Assembly: GCA_023424395.1 (NCBI GenBank)
Contig: JAFADY010000005.1
Coordinates: forward strand, 1-5,576
Direction of reading: 5' to 3'
DNA length: 5,576 nt
DNA from: Bacteroidota bacterium
Lineage (GTDB): Bacteria > Bacteroidota > Bacteroidia > Bacteroidales > Dysgonomonadaceae
The notes beneath the pieces were generated by a model. The model was not told the DNA's origin. It did not search any database and worked only from the letters and a program-made list of their open reading frames with translations. The position numbers and the translations under genes are program-made. Shown here one piece after another: positions 5,074 through 5,576 of this stretch (the first letter of the stretch is position 1; the number at the start of each line of letters is the position of its first letter).

Positions 5074-5121
5074 CGGCCTTTCACGCCGTCGACAGGGGTT
5101 CAAATCCCCTTGGGGACGCCA
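5074..5121 (+). tRNA. 3' portion of tRNA-Glu(TTC), truncated by integration
   Basis: From 5074 the sequence reads the anticodon stem cggc, loop ctttcac (5078-5084, anticodon TTC at 5080-5082), stem gccg, the T arm aggGGTTCAAATcccct, the acceptor strand tggggac (5111-5117), discriminator G and CCA (5119-5121). The acceptor strand and the loop both fit tRNA-Glu. The bases before 5074 do not form a D arm or the matching acceptor strand gtcccca, and position 5073 (t) mismatches 5089 (t). The gene is therefore incomplete here, and a functional copy is expected at the other element end. Confidence 0.85.
5074..5121. other. att: Attachment site at the element-chromosome junction
   Basis: The anticodon stem (cggc/gccg) around the 7-base loop offers the short inverted arms and 7-bp crossover region favoured by tyrosine recombinases, so strand exchange probably occurs in the anticodon loop. 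The direct repeat shared with the other end should cover at most this stretch. Its left limit is set by where tRNA complementarity stops, not by direct comparison, because the second copy is outside the window. Confidence 0.75.
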
Positions 5122-5136
5122 AATTTTAGTATTTAT

Positions 5137-5174
5137 ACAAGAACGGCAAGGTGTCAAAACCTTGCCGTTCTTGT
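5137..5174. terminator. Terminator hairpin after the tRNA remnant
   Basis: Perfect 16-bp arms (5137-5152 and 5159-5174, acaagaacggcaaggt and its complement) surround a six-base loop. It follows the tRNA CCA by 15 bases and faces the convergent hydrolase gene, so it could serve both. The T-runs are modest on each side. The interval 5175-5300 shows no gene. Confidence 0.65.
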
Positions 5175-5300
5175 GTTATCAAGCTTAGTGTGACCTTGCT
5201 CACCAGTCACTGCCGATACGCATGTTTCTTGAGATATTTTTCATGACAAGACTTCCCCAGATTCCAGGGAAATCCCGCCACGCCGAAAGGCCGCCCCGGA

Positions 5301-5576
5301 TCATTCCCAGATTTTGCCGATGAACTCCATGGCCCGTCGCTCGCTGTAGTACAGCGGGCCCCGCTGTACAAAACCTACATGTCCGCCGTGCGGAGCCACC
5401 TCAAGATACAGGTGGGCATTTTTTCGCGCCGTATCCCAAGGATAGCAGGACGGGGAACAGAAGGGATCATCGGCGGCCATCAACAGATACAGGGGAAGCT
5501 GGATGGCGGGCAGATCAGGCAGGACGCTGTTTTTTTGCCAATAGTCGCGCGCCGAGGAAAAACCATAGACCGGAGC
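5301..5576 (-). CDS. YheT-like alpha/beta hydrolase, C-terminal part (chromosomal)
   Basis: The reading frame enters from the right edge of the window and gives the last 91 residues of the protein. The fragment has the YheT/ABHD-family C-terminal pattern: an early GFSSARDYWQKNS segment, then PLYLLMAADDPF carrying the catalytic acid region, and APHGGHVGFV carrying the catalytic histidine. The nucleophile serine and the start lie outside the window. Family members are predicted cytosolic or membrane-linked carboxylesterases of poorly known substrate. The gene is convergent with the tRNA and marks the chromosomal flank rather than element cargo. An internal ATG at 5483 is not the start, because the conserved sequence continues upstream. 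Confidence 0.85.
   Translation of the reverse strand, partial: APVYGFSSARDYWQKNSVLPDLPAIQLPLYLLMAADDPFCSPSCYPWDTARKNAHLYLEVAPHGGHVGFVQRGPLYYSERRAMEFIGKIWE

Larger units (their letters stand above)
1..5121. mobile_element. Right part of an integrative mobilizable element in tRNA-Glu
   Basis: The segment contains an integrase next to a tRNA 3' fragment, a MOBP relaxase with its TraJ-type partner and an oriT, and a ParA/RHH partition-like pair. That is the usual content of an integrative mobilizable element. No mating-pair or type IV coupling genes are seen, so it is probably mobilized by a helper rather than self-transmissible; they could still lie to the left. The right boundary is set by the tRNA remnant ending at 5121. 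The left boundary is outside the window and should carry the complete tRNA-Glu gene rebuilt with element-borne 3' sequence. Confidence 0.8.

Noticed and set aside
1..5576. CRISPR array, defence system or resistance cargo
   Set aside because: No regularly spaced repeats, Cas or nuclease motifs, or recognisable cargo proteins are present; the unknown small genes alone do not justify the claim.

Overview
The window looks like the right-hand end of an integrated mobilizable element and its junction with a bacterial chromosome. The chromosomal side (about 5122-5576) carries the C-terminal part of a YheT-like alpha/beta hydrolase. The junction lies in a tRNA-Glu(TTC) gene: only the anticodon loop to the CCA end survives here, directly upstream of a divergently oriented tyrosine recombinase. 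Host assignment is tentative. The style of the relaxase and its neighbours, the moderate GC of the core genes and the CCA-encoding tRNA suggest a Gram-negative proteobacterium. A Desulfovibrio-like sulfate reducer is my best guess from memory of related relaxases, not from any marker gene.

Layout from left to right. (1) 1-862 is a short-gene block on the + strand separated by very AT-rich spacers: the tail of a probable ParA ATPase, a 95-residue ribbon-helix-helix protein with an AT-hook-like GRPKGG motif, and an unrecognised 93-residue protein. (2) 863-1643 holds two overlapping + strand genes of unknown function, closed by a hairpin terminator at 1651-1690. (3) 1781-3864 is the mobilization operon on the - strand: a TraJ-type relaxosome protein followed, with an ATGA overlap, by a TraI/MOBP relaxase with a C-terminal LPD7-like domain. 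(4) 3865-4184 is non-coding and holds an RP4-like oriT, a good promoter for the mobilization operon flanked by an 11-bp operator-like inverted repeat, and further repeats. (5) 4185-5027 is the integrase on the - strand. (6) 5074-5121 is the tRNA-Glu remnant and attachment site, followed by a 16-bp-stem terminator.

How it works together: the integrase would recombine at the tRNA-Glu 3' half. TraJ and TraI would assemble on oriT and nick the + strand at 3982/3983, so that the integrase side enters a recipient first and the relaxase genes last. No type IV secretion genes are visible, so transfer would need a helper. The ParA/RHH pair suggests that the element partitions or persists as a circular, possibly replicating, form. 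No resistance, defence or metabolic cargo is seen in this window; the left end of the element and the intact tRNA-Glu lie outside it.

The most interesting points are the close architectural match of oriT to RP4 despite different sequence, the operator-like repeat astride the mobilization promoter, a 77-residue insertion with a cysteine cluster inside the relaxase catalytic domain, and the AT-rich palindromes that follow each gene of the ParA/RHH block.
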